Notes under the pieces: generated by a model
What the model was told of the DNA's origin: nothing
Seen by the model: the letters and a program-made list of their open reading frames with translations, nothing else
Database searches by the model: none
DNA from: an uncultured Bacillota bacterium
GTDB taxonomy: Bacteria; Bacillota_I; Bacilli_A; RF39; UBA660
Reading direction: 5' to 3'
DNA: 50,148 nucleotides
NCBI GenBank assembly: GCA_946630315.1
Contig: CAMOYT010000006.1
Span: forward strand, 1-50,148
Part shown: piece after piece, positions 1 to 7,390 of the stretch
How the letters are laid out: every line of letters starts with the position of its first letter
Numbering within the stretch: the stretch's first letter is position 1
Position numbers and translations under genes: made by a program

Positions 1-24
1 AGTACTATGTATCTAGAACAATAA
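1..24 (+). CDS. 3' end of an upstream gene (partial)
   Basis: The first 24 bases read in frame 1 as S-T-M-Y-L-E-Q followed by a TAA stop at 22-24. The stop sits at the foot of a terminator hairpin, the same arrangement as at most gene ends in this window. Too short to identify, and other frames cannot be excluded. Confidence 0.35.
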   Translation, partial: STMYLEQ

Positions 25-54
25 AAAGAAGAGTTTAAAACTTTTCTTTTTTTT
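22..54 (+). terminator. Rho-independent terminator
   Basis: Stem 24-33 pairs with 41-50 (one G-T pair), loop 34-40, followed by a T run to 54. It ends the gene that enters from the left edge. Confidence 0.7.
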
Positions 55-62
55 GATATAAT
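34..62 (+). promoter_or_regulatory. Promoter of the M18 aminopeptidase
   Basis: TATAAT at 57-62, with TTTAAA at 34-39 exactly 17 bases upstream. The -35 lies in the loop of the preceding terminator. AGGAGG at 74-79 is the ribosome binding site for the ATG at 86. Confidence 0.6.
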
Positions 63-85
63 AAAAGAGAATAGGAGGAGTAATT

Positions 86-1474
86 ATGGAAAGAGAAAAT
101 GCATGGAAAAAATATAGTGAAGAAGATATTAATATATTAAATGATATTTGTGAAGACTATAAAGACTTCTTATCTAACAATAAAACAGAAAGAGAATGTA
201 CAGAAGAAATAATAAGAAGAGTAGAAAGAAGAGGTTTCAGAAACCTAGAAGACTTTGTAGATAATAATATAGAAATACATCCTGGAGATAAAATATATGT
301 AAATAATATGAATAAGTCAGTTGCTTTATTTGTAATAGGAACAGAACCAATTACTAATGGAATGAACATATTAGGAGCTCACATTGATTCTCCAAGATTA
401 GATATTAAAGCAAACCCATTATATGAAGATACTGATTTTGCTTATTTAGATACACACTATTATGGTGGAATAAAGAAATATCAATGGGTAACTCTACCTT
501 TAGCATTACATGGAGTAGTAGTAAAAAAAGATGGAACTAAAATTAATATAAAAATAGGTGAAGATAAAAATGATCCTGTTGTTGGTATTACTGATCTTTT
601 ACCTCATCTTGGTCAAGAACAAATGAAAAAAGAAGCATCTAAAGTAGTAGAAGGCGAAAACTTAGATGTCTTAATAGGAAGTCGTCCTTTAGTTTTAGAA
701 GATGAAGAAGAAAAAGACTTAGTAAAGAAAAACATCTTATCATTATTAAAAGATAAATATGATATTGAAGAAGAAGATTTCTATTCAGCTGAAATAGAAG
801 TAGTACCAGCTGGTCGTGCACGTGATTTTGGTCTAGATAGAAGTATGGTAATGGCCTATGGTCAAGATGATAAAGTATGTGCTTATACTTCTCTAATATC
901 TTTCTTAGATACTCCAGAAACAAGTAAAACAATTAGCTGTATCTTAGTAGATAAAGAAGAAATAGGTAGTGTAGGAGCAACAGGAATGTGTTCTCACTTC
1001 TATGAAAATGCCATAGCAGATATTTGTCTACTTATGGGAGAAATTGCCCCAAATGCCGCAAGAAGAGTACTATCACACTCTAGAATGTTATCAAGTGATG
1101 TAAATGCTGCCTATGACCCATTATATGCAGATGTAATGGAAAAAAGAAATGCTTCTTATTTTGGCAGAGGTATGGCTTTCTGCAAGTTCACAGGTGCTCG
1201 TGGTAAAAGTGGAAGCAATGATGCCAATGCTGAGTATATAGCAGACATCAGAAGAATATTAGATGAAAATAATATATGCTATCAAATATCAGAACTAGGA
1301 AAAGTAGATATTGGTGGTGGAGGAACAATTGCCTATATCTTAGCAAATTACAATGTTGAAGTAATAGATTGTGGAGTAGGAGTACTAAGTATGCATGCTC
1401 CATGGGAAGTAACATCTAAAGCTGATATCTATGAGGCATATAAAGGTTACATAGTATTTTTAGAAAATGCATAA
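86..1474 (+). CDS. M18 family aminopeptidase
   Basis: Cytosolic zinc aminopeptidase that removes N-terminal residues from peptides (clostridial aminopeptidase 1/aspartyl aminopeptidase family). Seen: GAHIDSPRLDIK with metal-ligand H99, DKEEIGSVGATGM near residues 289-301 with the catalytic/ligand acidic pair, SGSNDANAEY, DIGGGGTIA, and the C-terminal SMHAPWE with ligand H437. The length of 462 residues is normal for M18. AGGAGG lies 6-7 bases before the ATG. It is monocistronic, with its own promoter and a terminator overlapping the stop. Substrate preference (acidic versus broad) cannot be read from sequence. Confidence 0.93.
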   Translation: MERENAWKKYSEEDINILNDICEDYKDFLSNNKTERECTEEIIRRVERRGFRNLEDFVDNNIEIHPGDKIYVNNMNKSVALFVIGTEPITNGMNILGAHIDSPRLDIKANPLYEDTDFAYLDTHYYGGIKKYQWVTLPLALHGVVVKKDGTKINIKIGEDKNDPVVGITDLLPHLGQEQMKKEASKVVEGENLDVLIGSRPLVLEDEEEKDLVKKNILSLLKDKYDIEEEDFYSAEIEVVPAGRARDFGLDRSMVMAYGQDDKVCAYTSLISFLDTPETSKTISCILVDKEEIGSVGATGMCSHFYENAIADICLLMGEIAPNAARRVLSHSRMLSSDVNAAYDPLYADVMEKRNASYFGRGMAFCKFTGARGKSGSNDANAEYIADIRRILDENNICYQISELGKVDIGGGGTIAYILANYNVEVIDCGVGVLSMHAPWEVTSKADIYEAYKGYIVFLENA

Positions 1475-1498
1475 AAGATTAGATTTCTAATCTTTTTT
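1473..1498 (+). terminator. Rho-independent terminator
   Basis: Stem 1474-1482 pairs with 1487-1495, loop 1483-1486, T run to 1498. The stop codon TAA (1472-1474) touches the stem. Confidence 0.8.
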
Positions 1499-1501
1499 CT
1501 A

Positions 1502-1543
1502 TGCTATAATAAACTTGGTAAAATAATAGTTTTATGTTATAAT
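1502..1543 (+). promoter_or_regulatory. Two extended -10 promoters before 1575
   Basis: TGCTATAAT at 1502-1510 lies seven bases after the terminator. A second TGTTATAAT at 1535-1543 has TTGGTA (1515-1520) 17 bases upstream. The second is the better match to a full promoter. Confidence 0.6.
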
Positions 1544-1574
1544 ATTAAAAGTTTTTAAGAAAGAGGTGTTAAAT

Positions 1575-2219
1575 ATGGAAAAAGAAGTAAGAAAAGACAT
1601 CGAAAGACATATAGAATATTTAGATGCAATCACATCAGTAACACAAGTACCAAACAATACACTAGTAATTGCAACTTCTAATAATAAGCAATGGCCTGAA
1701 TTAGAAAAAGGTCAAATATTTAGCTATGTCTATACTTTTGGTGATGAAAGATATAAAGTAAACTTAGTCGATGAAAGACTATTATATAGTTCATTATTTG
1801 CTTGGAGAGATTTAGAATTAACTAGATTATTTCAAGGAGATAATGAAACAGTAATAGATGATTCTTATGGTAAATTAGCTTTAGCTAAGAAAGAAAACTA
1901 TATAAACACTCTAAAAGTAGCAAAAGCCCTATTAAATAAAAAAGTATATTATATTGGAGAATTATATGATGAAATAAATAAAATAATTGATTACCCATCA
2001 TTTAAACTATTAACTCCAAGAAATAAAGAGAATGCTTTAAGTGAAGAATTTTTTACAGAAGAATATGTACCATTAATAAATTCATCACACAATAGACTTA
2101 ATAGAACAACTGGTAACTTAGATATTAGAGATTATCCAAAAGATATAGTAGATTTTGTAGGAGAAGATTCAATTAAAAACCCTCAAAAAGTATTGAGAAA
2201 GTATTATAAAAAGAAATAA
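1575..2219 (+). CDS. Conserved-looking hypothetical protein
   Basis: I do not recognise this 214-residue protein. It has no signal peptide, no membrane segment and no obvious catalytic motif. It is charged and mixed alpha/beta, with a Lys-rich C-terminus (KKYYKKK-like end) and the segments WPELEKGQIFSYVYTFGDE and RLNRTTGNLDIRDYP. The ATG at 1575 is preferred over GTG 1566 because AGAGGTG (1562-1568) is then a well-spaced ribosome binding site. It lies 13 bases before the next gene and probably shares its transcript with the two FAD enzymes, but this gives no firm clue to function. Confidence 0.75.
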   Translation: MEKEVRKDIERHIEYLDAITSVTQVPNNTLVIATSNNKQWPELEKGQIFSYVYTFGDERYKVNLVDERLLYSSLFAWRDLELTRLFQGDNETVIDDSYGKLALAKKENYINTLKVAKALLNKKVYYIGELYDEINKIIDYPSFKLLTPRNKENALSEEFFTEEYVPLINSSHNRLNRTTGNLDIRDYPKDIVDFVGEDSIKNPQKVLRKYYKKK

Positions 2220-2232
2220 AAGGAGTGTTATT

Positions 2233-3456
2233 ATGACTAATATCATAATTATAGGTGGCGGAGCATCTGGCTTAGTATGTGCTATAAAAGCAGCTAAAAA
2301 CAAGAATAATCATATAACAATATTAGAAAGAAATAGTGAATGTGCTAAAAAGATACTTGCAACAGGAAATGGACGTTGTAATTATTTTAATGATGATTTT
2401 ACCATAGATCACTATTTATCAAATAATAATAAAATATTAGAAAAAATAATTACTAAAGAAAACAAAGAAAAAGTATTATCTTTCTTTGAAAGCTTAGGAA
2501 TAGTACCTAAAATAAGAAATGGTTATTATTATCCATTCTCTAATCAAGCTCAAACTATAAAAGAAGTATTATTAAAAAAGATAGAATCTTTTACTAATAT
2601 TGAAATAAAAAATGATTTTTATGTTGAAAAAGTAGAAGTAAAAAATAATAGATTTAAAGTATTCGGTAAAGAAGAATTAACATCAGACATCTTAGTAATC
2701 TCAACAGGTTCATTCGCTTCTCCTAAATCTGGTAGTGACGGAAATGGCTTTAAATTATTAAAAGAGTTTAATCTACGTACAGTTAAGACATTACCAGCAC
2801 TTACTGCATTAACTACCAAAGCACCATTTTTAAAAGATTGGCAAGGAGTAAGATGTGAAGTAGAATTATCTCATTATGAAGATGAACAATTAATAAGAAA
2901 AGAACCAGGTGAAGTTCAATTAACTAAAACTGGTATCAGTGGAATATGTACATTTAATATAAGTAATAGACTAATAAGAGGTCTATCTTCTCATAAAGAA
3001 GTAGTAAAAATAAACTTCTTACCATTTCTTAAAAATATATCTAAATATGAATTATTAGAATGGTTTAATAATAGAAATAGTTTATTAAATAACCCTAATA
3101 TAAAAGATAATTTAAATGCTTTATTAAACAATAAGGTAGTAGGAGTAATAACCGATATATTAAAAGTAACAAAAGAAGATACATGGAATAGTCTAAGTAC
3201 TACTAAAAAAGAAAAACTACTAAGTTTACTTACAGAATTTGAATTAGAAATAGACGGCTATCAAGATTATGAACATGCTCAATCAACAAGTGGTGGAGTA
3301 TCTCTAGAAGAAATAAATATCTTAACAATGGAATCTACTTATCCTAATTTATATTTATTAGGAGAAATATTAGATGTAGTAGGAGATTGTGGTGGCTACA
3401 ACTTAGGCTTTGCTTGGTTAAGTGGAATACTTGCCGGTACTAAATTAGGTGAATAA
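2233..3456 (+). CDS. HI0933/YhiN family FAD-dependent oxidoreductase
   Basis: Flavoprotein of the HI0933-like family (sometimes labelled aminoacetone oxidase family; the physiological substrate is not established). Seen: N-terminal dinucleotide-binding GGGASG at residues 8-13, the family signature KKILATGNGRCN near 45-56, a second FAD contact TSDILVISTGS, and the C-terminal GDCGGYNLGFAWLSG that closes the FAD site. The length of 407 residues fits the family. AGGAG lies just before the ATG. The gene is followed at once by another FAD-dependent dehydrogenase, so the two may be co-translated. Confidence 0.88.
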   Translation: MTNIIIIGGGASGLVCAIKAAKNKNNHITILERNSECAKKILATGNGRCNYFNDDFTIDHYLSNNNKILEKIITKENKEKVLSFFESLGIVPKIRNGYYYPFSNQAQTIKEVLLKKIESFTNIEIKNDFYVEKVEVKNNRFKVFGKEELTSDILVISTGSFASPKSGSDGNGFKLLKEFNLRTVKTLPALTALTTKAPFLKDWQGVRCEVELSHYEDEQLIRKEPGEVQLTKTGISGICTFNISNRLIRGLSSHKEVVKINFLPFLKNISKYELLEWFNNRNSLLNNPNIKDNLNALLNNKVVGVITDILKVTKEDTWNSLSTTKKEKLLSLLTEFELEIDGYQDYEHAQSTSGGVSLEEINILTMESTYPNLYLLGEILDVVGDCGGYNLGFAWLSGILAGTKLGE

Positions 3457-3457
3457 T

Positions 3458-5026
3458 ATGTTACGCATTAATAATATAAAAATAAGTATTTTAAATGATA
3501 ATGAAGAATACTTAGTAAAAAAACTAAATAAATTATTAAATACTAAAGTAAAAATAAAAAACATCGTAAAAAAGTCCCTTGATGCTAGAGATAAAAATAA
3601 TATTTTATATGTTTATGAATTAGATATAGAAGTATCTAATGAAGAAAGATATCTAAATAATAAAAATATAATAATTACTCCAGAAGAAAAATATATTTTT
3701 CCAGAGACTAATCTAGACAAAAATATAAGACCAATAATAATAGGTAGTGGTCCAGCTGGATTATTTGCTTCCTATATATTAGCAGAAAATGGTTATAAGC
3801 CAATTATCTATGAACAAGGTGAAGAAATAGATAAAAGAGTAAAAACAGTAGAAGAATTTTTAAATACTAATAAATTAAATCCTCTAAGTAATATCCAATT
3901 TGGTGAAGGGGGAGCAGGAACTTTCTCAGATGGTAAATTAAATACTTTAGTAAAAGATAAATCATTTAGAGGTAAAAAAGTATTTGAAATATTCATAGAA
4001 AATGGAGCACCACAAGACATTATGTATATTAATAAACCTCATATTGGTACAGACTTATTAAGAAATATAATAAAAAATATGCGCAATAAAATAATAGAAT
4101 TAGGTGGAGAATTTCATTTTAATTCAAAATTAACAAATATTATTATTGAAAATAACAAAGTAAAAGAAATAGAAATTAATAACCAAGAATTAATTCCATG
4201 TCCAATTCTTTTATTAGCAATCGGCCATAGTTCAAGAGATACTTTTTATTTATTAAAAAATAAAAATATTAATATGGAAAATAAACCTTTTGCAGTAGGA
4301 TTAAGAATAATGCATGATCAAGAATTAATAAATAAGAGTCAATATGGTAAACTAAGTAATTTATTACCACCTGCTAATTATAAATTAACTTATACAACTA
4401 AAGATAAAAGAGGCGTATATTCATTCTGCATGTGTCCTGGTGGTTATGTAATAAACTCATCTAGTGAAGAAAACAGATTAGTAGTAAATGGAATGAGTAA
4501 TCATAATAGAGATTCAAAATCAAGTAATAGTGCCATAGTAGTAACAATAAATGAAAAAGACTATGGAACTAACTTATTAGATGGAATTACTTATCAAAGG
4601 CATTTAGAAGAATTAGCTTATAATATAAAACAAGGATCTATTCCAATCCAATCATATGAAGATTTTATAAACAATGTAGAGAATAAAAGTAAAAGTAATG
4701 TAGTAAAAGAAATAAAAGGTTCATATGAATATGCTAATTTAAATAAAATATTACCAGAATATATAAGCAATTCTATAAAAGAGGCCATGCCTGAGTTTGA
4801 TAAGAAAATAAAAGGTTTTGCAAGTTCTAATCCATTATTCTTAGGAATAGAGTCTCGTACATCTTCACCAGTTAGAATATTAAGAAATGAATACGGTCTA
4901 TCTAATATAGAAGGTATATATCCATGTGGTGAAGGAGCTGGTTATGCTGGAGGTATAACAAGTGCAGCCATCGATGGAATAAAACAAGCTGAGAATATAG
5001 CTAAAAATAAACTATTCTTTAATTAG
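3458..5026 (+). CDS. COG2509-type FAD-dependent dehydrogenase
   Basis: Predicted cytosolic flavoprotein of 522 residues. Seen: an N-terminal small alpha/beta region (about 1-90), then RPIIIGSGPAGLFASYIL with GSGPAG at residues 96-101, the family block IQFGEGGAGTFSDGKLNT, RIMHDQ, and the C-terminal GEGAGYAGGITSAAIDG flavin-closing motif. Substrate unknown. The ATG at 3458 is chosen because AGGTGA (3447-3452) lies 5-6 bases upstream; this start is one base after the stop of the previous gene, implying translational coupling. A GTG at 3449 would overlap that gene and lacks a ribosome binding site. Confidence 0.88.
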   Translation: MLRINNIKISILNDNEEYLVKKLNKLLNTKVKIKNIVKKSLDARDKNNILYVYELDIEVSNEERYLNNKNIIITPEEKYIFPETNLDKNIRPIIIGSGPAGLFASYILAENGYKPIIYEQGEEIDKRVKTVEEFLNTNKLNPLSNIQFGEGGAGTFSDGKLNTLVKDKSFRGKKVFEIFIENGAPQDIMYINKPHIGTDLLRNIIKNMRNKIIELGGEFHFNSKLTNIIIENNKVKEIEINNQELIPCPILLLAIGHSSRDTFYLLKNKNINMENKPFAVGLRIMHDQELINKSQYGKLSNLLPPANYKLTYTTKDKRGVYSFCMCPGGYVINSSSEENRLVVNGMSNHNRDSKSSNSAIVVTINEKDYGTNLLDGITYQRHLEELAYNIKQGSIPIQSYEDFINNVENKSKSNVVKEIKGSYEYANLNKILPEYISNSIKEAMPEFDKKIKGFASSNPLFLGIESRTSSPVRILRNEYGLSNIEGIYPCGEGAGYAGGITSAAIDGIKQAENIAKNKLFFN

Positions 5027-5036
5027 AATAGTTTTT
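5009..5036 (+). terminator. Rho-independent terminator overlapping a stop codon
   Basis: A perfect 10-base stem, 5009-5018 with 5025-5034, then T's to 5036. The TAG stop (5024-5026) is built into the hairpin. Confidence 0.85.
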
Positions 5037-5046
5037 GTGTTATAAT
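5018..5046 (+). promoter_or_regulatory. Promoter of the MYG1-family gene
   Basis: Extended -10 TGTTATAAT at 5038-5046, only a few bases after the terminator T run. TTTAAT (5018-5023), in the hairpin loop, is 17 bases upstream. Confidence 0.6.
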
Positions 5047-5070
5047 ATAGCTACTTCAAGGAGTGAGAAA

Positions 5071-5973
5071 ATGCTAAAAATAGTTGAAAAAATAGAAGAA
5101 GCTAATTGTATAACACATAGTGGAACTATGCATGCTGATGAAGTATTTGCAACTGCTTTTCTAGAAATATATTTAAAATCAGTAAAAGTATACCGTACTA
5201 ATAATATTAATCCAGATGACTATGAAGATAAATTAGTATATGATATTGGTCGAGGAAAATTTGATCATCATATGGAAGATGTACCTAAAAGAGAAAATGG
5301 TATACCATATGCTGCCTTTGGCTTATTATGGAAAGAATATGGATTGGACTTATTAAAAAAGACTAATGTAACTAATCCAGAAGAAGTTTTTACCGCAATA
5401 GATAAAGACTTTGTTGAAGGAATAGATGCTGTAGATAATGGAACATTTCCTAAAATAGATGCTCCATACAATGTAAAAACAATAAGTGATATTATTAAAA
5501 TATTTAATCCGAGCTATGATTCTGGTCAAGATGAAGACACTCAATTTTTTAGAGCTTGTAGTGTTGCAAAAACAATATTTACAGAAGAAATATTTTCACA
5601 AGAAGCTAAGATAAAAGCTAAAAAAATAGTCGAAGAAAAAATAAAAAAATGTAAAAAGAAATATCTAATATTAGATGAATATCTACCATATGAAGATGTT
5701 TTATTAAATAGTGAAGAAGCAAGTGAAATAGCTTTTGTAATATTCCCATCTAATAGAGGTGGCTTTGCTATTAAAACAGTTCAAAAAAGTAAAGAAGATC
5801 GTACATATCGTGTCGATGTACCAGAAGAATATTCTGGTTTAGAAGGAAAAGAATTAGAAGAAAAATCAGGAATAAAAGGTTTTACTTTCTGTCATAGAAC
5901 ACGCTTCATGATGAGTGCTAAAAGTAAAGCAACAGCCATAAAAATAGTAAAGAGTATTTTACAAGAAGAATAA
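5071..5973 (+). CDS. MYG1/UPF0160 family DHH-like hydrolase
   Basis: Member of the MYG1 family, related to DHH phosphoesterases; the human homologue is a 3'-5' RNA exonuclease, while the bacterial role is unknown. Seen: THSGTMHADEVFATA with H16, H21 and D23, then YDIGRGKFDHH (D59, D65, H66, H67), which give the metal site, and a C-terminal FCHRTRFMM block. 300 residues, a normal length. The ATG at 5071 has AAGGAGTGA (5058-5066) upstream; the longer GTG-initiated reading frame from 5035 overlaps the promoter and is rejected. Confidence 0.88.
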   Translation: MLKIVEKIEEANCITHSGTMHADEVFATAFLEIYLKSVKVYRTNNINPDDYEDKLVYDIGRGKFDHHMEDVPKRENGIPYAAFGLLWKEYGLDLLKKTNVTNPEEVFTAIDKDFVEGIDAVDNGTFPKIDAPYNVKTISDIIKIFNPSYDSGQDEDTQFFRACSVAKTIFTEEIFSQEAKIKAKKIVEEKIKKCKKKYLILDEYLPYEDVLLNSEEASEIAFVIFPSNRGGFAIKTVQKSKEDRTYRVDVPEEYSGLEGKELEEKSGIKGFTFCHRTRFMMSAKSKATAIKIVKSILQEE

Positions 5974-5991
5974 TTAATTTTACTTTAACTA

Positions 5992-6020
5992 TTGTTAAAA
6001 TATCTTAAAATATTTATAAT
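5992..6020 (+). promoter_or_regulatory. Promoter of the 6050-yceD-rpmF operon
   Basis: TTGTTA (5992-5997), 17-base spacer, TATAAT (6015-6020). No clear terminator follows the previous stop, so some read-through from 5071 is possible. Confidence 0.6.
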
Positions 6021-6049
6021 TAAATATGGATAGAAAATGAGGTGTAATT

Positions 6050-6622
6050 ATGTATTATAATTATCGAAAAGAAAGAATAAAAAATATAATAATAATTGCT
6101 TTAATTTTATTAGTAGCAGTAGTATCTACTCACTATATTTATTATAAATTTAAAGATGAAAGAAACATAGATTATAATTCTACATCATTAGAGATAACAT
6201 ATCATGAAAAAACAGGTAATAAACTAACTCTAGATAAAGTAACACCATTATCTGACTCAGTAGGTCTAAGCCAACATCCTTATTCATTTACTATAAAAAA
6301 TAACTTAACAGAAAGCGTTAATTACAAAATTATAATTAAGGATGATACAGAGACTATATTAGAAGATAATTGTGTAGATAAAAAAATATCTAAAGATTTG
6401 TTACGTATATCTATAAAAGAAGGTAAAAAAGAAAATAAAGTATATAAATTAAGTGAATTAGAAGATGGAGTATTACTAGATACTGATCTAGGTGCTTTAC
6501 AAGAAGAAGAGTTTTCAATTCATTTATGGGTAACAAGAGAAGAAGAAATAGAAAAGAGTAATCTTCATTATCATGGATTAATAGAAATAGTAGAAGAAAA
6601 CAACTCAGTTGCAATGAGGTGA
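6050..6622 (+). CDS. Membrane-anchored extracellular beta-domain protein
   Basis: 190 residues: a basic N-terminus, one hydrophobic segment at about 12-31 (IIIIALILLVAVVSTHYIYY), then an exported domain. The domain has the pattern PYSFTIKNN...NYKIIIKD and IHLWVTREE...HYHGLIEI, resembling the beta-sandwich domains of camelysin/TasA-type surface proteins; this is a fold guess only. No sortase signal is present. The gene ends four bases before yceD, with its last codons forming the yceD ribosome binding site, so a surface protein sits in a ribosomal-protein operon. Function unknown. Confidence 0.7.
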   Translation: MYYNYRKERIKNIIIIALILLVAVVSTHYIYYKFKDERNIDYNSTSLEITYHEKTGNKLTLDKVTPLSDSVGLSQHPYSFTIKNNLTESVNYKIIIKDDTETILEDNCVDKKISKDLLRISIKEGKKENKVYKLSELEDGVLLDTDLGALQEEEFSIHLWVTREEEIEKSNLHYHGLIEIVEENNSVAMR

Positions 6623-6626
6623 TAAC

Positions 6627-7112
6627 ATGGATATAGATTTAAGCTTATTACACAGTAAAACAAAAGAGGAGATAGATATATCTGGTACTTATACAATTCC
6701 AGAAGACTATTATAATAATACTGATGTACTAAGTCTAAATGATATAGAAGTAGAAGGAAAAGTAATAGAAAAAGAAGATGAAGAAGATTTAGACTTAACA
6801 AATGACTATTGTATATGTACTATCAAAGGTAATATGAAAATAAAAGATTCAATATCTTTAGAACCAGTTGATTATCCTTTTTCTATAGAATATGACGATT
6901 TTTTAGAACAAAATTGCAAAAAAAATGAAAATACACTTGATATATTTCAATTTTTGTGGGAAAATATTGTACTAGAGGTCCCCCTAAGATTCTCTCAGGT
7001 TAAAGATCTCAGTGAATTTCATGGGGATGGATGGAAATTAATAAGCGAAGAGGAACACATCTCTTCAAATAATCCATTTGCAAGAATTTTAAAAGATTAC
7101 AAAGAGGAGTGA
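6627..7112 (+). CDS. yceD: YceD/DUF177 family protein
   Basis: 161-residue member of the DUF177/YceD family, involved in 23S rRNA accumulation and usually encoded just before rpmF, as here. Seen: acidic middle region, then [18 protein letters not shown] and [11 protein letters not shown], the conserved C-terminal part. The Cys motifs of some homologues are absent. AGGTGA (6614-6619) precedes the ATG. Codons from 6975 to 7066 (GTC, CCC, CTC, GGG, CAC) differ sharply from the A/T-ending codons used elsewhere and coincide with two hairpins, described separately. Confidence 0.82.
   Translation: MDIDLSLLHSKTKEEIDISGTYTIPEDYYNNTDVLSLNDIEVEGKVIEKEDEEDLDLTNDYCICTIKGNMKIKDSISLEPVDYPFSIEYDDFLEQNCKKNENTLDIFQFLWENIVLEVPLRFSQVKDLSEFHGDGWKLISEEEHISSNNPFARILKDYKEE
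6978..7066 (+). promoter_or_regulatory. Two hairpins inside the 3' end of yceD, before rpmF
   Basis: Hairpin 1: 6978-7000 pairs with 7006-7028. There are 19 pairs in 23 positions (three G-T), all four mismatches are single 1x1, and the loop is TAAAG (7001-7005). Hairpin 2: 7047-7052 pairs perfectly with 7061-7066. Both lie in coding sequence with unusual G/C-rich codons, 50-140 bases before rpmF. A candidate regulatory or processing element for rpmF; the function is inference. Confidence 0.5.
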
Positions 7113-7117
7113 TAAGT

Positions 7118-7324
7118 ATGATGAAATTAGACATTCAAATGTTTGCTGTTCCTTTTAGAAAAGTTTCAAAAACAAGAAAAAGATTAAGAAGAAGTCACAA
7201 TGCAATGGAACTACCTGGAACAACTAAATGTCCAGAATGTGGTGAAATGATTAAACCACATAGAGTATGTCCAAAATGCGGAAGCTACAAAGGAAAAAAA
7301 GTAGTAGAAAAAGAAGAAGCTTAA
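7118..7324 (+). CDS. rpmF: 50S ribosomal protein L32 with a Prp-like leader peptide
   Basis: Small zinc-binding large-subunit protein of 68 residues. Seen: [15 protein letters not shown], then CPEC (C38, C41) and CPKC (C51, C54). Ordinary L32 begins M-A-V-P-F-R; here an extra MMKLDIQM precedes F-A-V-P-F-R. This leader nearly equals that of L27 in this window (KLDIQLFA), which is the recognition sequence of the protease Prp. ATG 7118 is chosen over GTG 7109 because GAGGAG (7104-7109) then has eight bases of spacing; ATG 7121 is an alternative. Downstream of yceD by five bases. Confidence 0.93.
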   Translation: MMKLDIQMFAVPFRKVSKTRKRLRRSHNAMELPGTTKCPECGEMIKPHRVCPKCGSYKGKKVVEKEEA

Positions 7325-7338
7325 TGCTTCTTTTTTTT
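7311..7338 (+). terminator. Rho-independent terminator after rpmF
   Basis: Stem 7314-7320 with 7326-7332 (extendable), loop 7321-7325 containing the TAA stop, then T's to 7338. Confidence 0.85.
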
Positions 7339-7365
7339 GCTATTATACTAAAATTATAGTATAAT
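7337..7365 (+). promoter_or_regulatory. Promoter with overlapping inverted repeat
   Basis: TTGCTA (7337-7342), 17-base spacer, TATAAT (7360-7365). A perfect 9-base inverted repeat, ATTATACTA (7342-7350) and TAGTATAAT (7357-7365), spans the spacer and the -10 and could be an operator. AGGAGG follows before ATG 7391. Confidence 0.6.
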
Positions 7366-7390
7366 TATATAAGATAATAGGAGGAGTATT

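Noticed and set aside
68-91. 24-base identity with 39092-39115
   Set aside because: Both copies are the ribosome binding site plus start of a gene (aminopeptidase and prepilin peptidase); probably convergence on a strong initiation sequence, with no similarity beyond it.
639-932. Leu/Ile-rich minus-strand reading frames across the + strand genes
   Set aside because: They are mirror frames of A/T-rich genes, lack ribosome binding sites and show biased composition with no domain.
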